From Algorimicrobium echini (GTDB lineage: Bacteria > Bacteroidota > Bacteroidia > Flavobacteriales > Flavobacteriaceae): DNA of 64,000 nt. Below, in pieces: positions 63,665 to 64,000 of this stretch (its first letter is position 1; each line of letters starts with the position of its first letter). A program made the translations under genes and the position numbers. The notes below the pieces were generated by a model that saw only the letters and a list, made by a program, of their open reading frames with translations, did no database searches and was not told where the DNA came from. Where the stretch lies: positions 1-64,000 of the forward strand of contig NZ_FOVN01000001.1 of assembly GCF_900115185.1 (NCBI RefSeq). Reading direction: 5' to 3'.

Positions 63665-64000
63665 CTATTCGTTCACAGTAACGGAGCCATCAATTTCCAA
63701 TACCTGCGCTTTTGAAAACTTAACATCTGAATCAAAACCTTTACCGTTTAAAACATCTGTTTTTCGTTTGAAAGTTACCGGTTTATTAGTAAACAACCAC
63801 TCCCTATTCTGGTCATAGTACAATTGCTCGGCAAACAACGTATCCTTGTCTGAGGAAATTAAAACCACATTCCCTTGCATATCTATTAACCCTGTTTTAT
63901 CATACACGATAGCATAATCTGCAGTAATGGTACTTTTTTGATTGTTTTCATCAAACAGGTCCATTTCAACTGTGTTAGGGAATTCTGAAAATGGAAAATC
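63665..64000 (-). CDS. lptC: LPS export protein LptC, partial
   Basis: The C-terminal 111 residues of a periplasmic protein that carries lipopolysaccharide from the LptBFG ABC transporter to LptA. The frame is open to the window edge at 64000, so the N-terminal anchor and first strands are missing. Visible family features are the repeated beta-jellyroll strands with MQGNVVLISSDKDTLFAEQLYYDQ and GFDSDVKF near the end. It is the last gene of its transcript, ahead of the terminator at 63606-63642. Confidence 0.82.
   Translation of the reverse strand, partial: DFPFSEFPNTVEMDLFDENNQKSTITADYAIVYDKTGLIDMQGNVVLISSDKDTLFAEQLYYDQNREWLFTNKPVTFKRKTDVLNGKGFDSDVKFSKAQVLEIDGSVTVNE

Noticed and set aside
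1-64000. CRISPR arrays, rRNA genes or prophage
   Set aside because: No regularly spaced repeats of 24-40 bp, no rRNA sequence and no phage structural genes were seen.

Overview
The window comes from an AT-rich member of the Bacteroidota, most likely a marine Flavobacteriaceae. Supporting signs are a 287-residue primary sigma factor, many genes preceded by the Bacteroidota -7 promoter box TAnnTTTG, SusC-type carboxypeptidase-regulatory domains on the TonB receptor, a division cluster that runs from mraZ to ftsZ with a long-tailed FtsZ, and a degradative-type HMG-CoA reductase next to a GYDIA-family GHMP kinase.

Bases 1 to about 9,130 are accessory DNA. Single genes or small modules, all on the + strand, are separated by imperfect palindromes of about 120-140 bp whose ends read ACAACG...CGTTGT or similar. 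The cargo is an ExbD-like lipoprotein, an HMA/CDF cation transporter, a complete Sau3AI-like (GATC) restriction-modification system with its own HTH controller, an exported protein and a DUF6544-like membrane protein. An IS3-family element (5526-6825) has landed between one palindrome and the gene it leads. A similar single cassette, with a small coiled-coil lipoprotein, sits between proA and rpoD. The layout resembles integron gene cassettes, but the repeats lack the canonical attC core sites and no integrase is visible.

Bases 9,388-18,326 hold a processive GT2 glycosyltransferase, a proC-proB-proA proline operon, rpoD, rpe, a CBS-domain protein and an MtfA-type metallopeptidase. Bases 18,497-23,425 are an iron-acquisition locus (PepSY reductase, TonB receptor, DUF4374 lipoprotein) whose two promoters carry the same palindromic operator. 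A tRNA-Arg and yqeY follow.

Bases 24,377-39,930 are the division and cell-wall cluster on the minus strand, read mraZ, rsmH, ftsL-like, ftsI, murE, mraY, murD, ftsW, murG, murC, ftsQ, ftsA, ftsZ. Three GTGGTA direct repeats, a candidate MraZ operator, lie upstream of mraZ.

Bases 40,226-64,000 are mixed housekeeping genes: an alpha/beta hydrolase, engB, an oligopeptide ABC permease, a C-terminal processing protease, surE, lpxB, an orphan cytosine-5 methyltransferase, an NlpC/P60 lipoprotein, comEC and a thioredoxin. A peptide-use cluster follows (two POT transporters and a DPP IV-like peptidase), then HMG-CoA reductase with a GYDIA kinase, a PpiD-like foldase, a CBS/CNNM membrane protein and the 3' part of lptC, which runs off the right edge.
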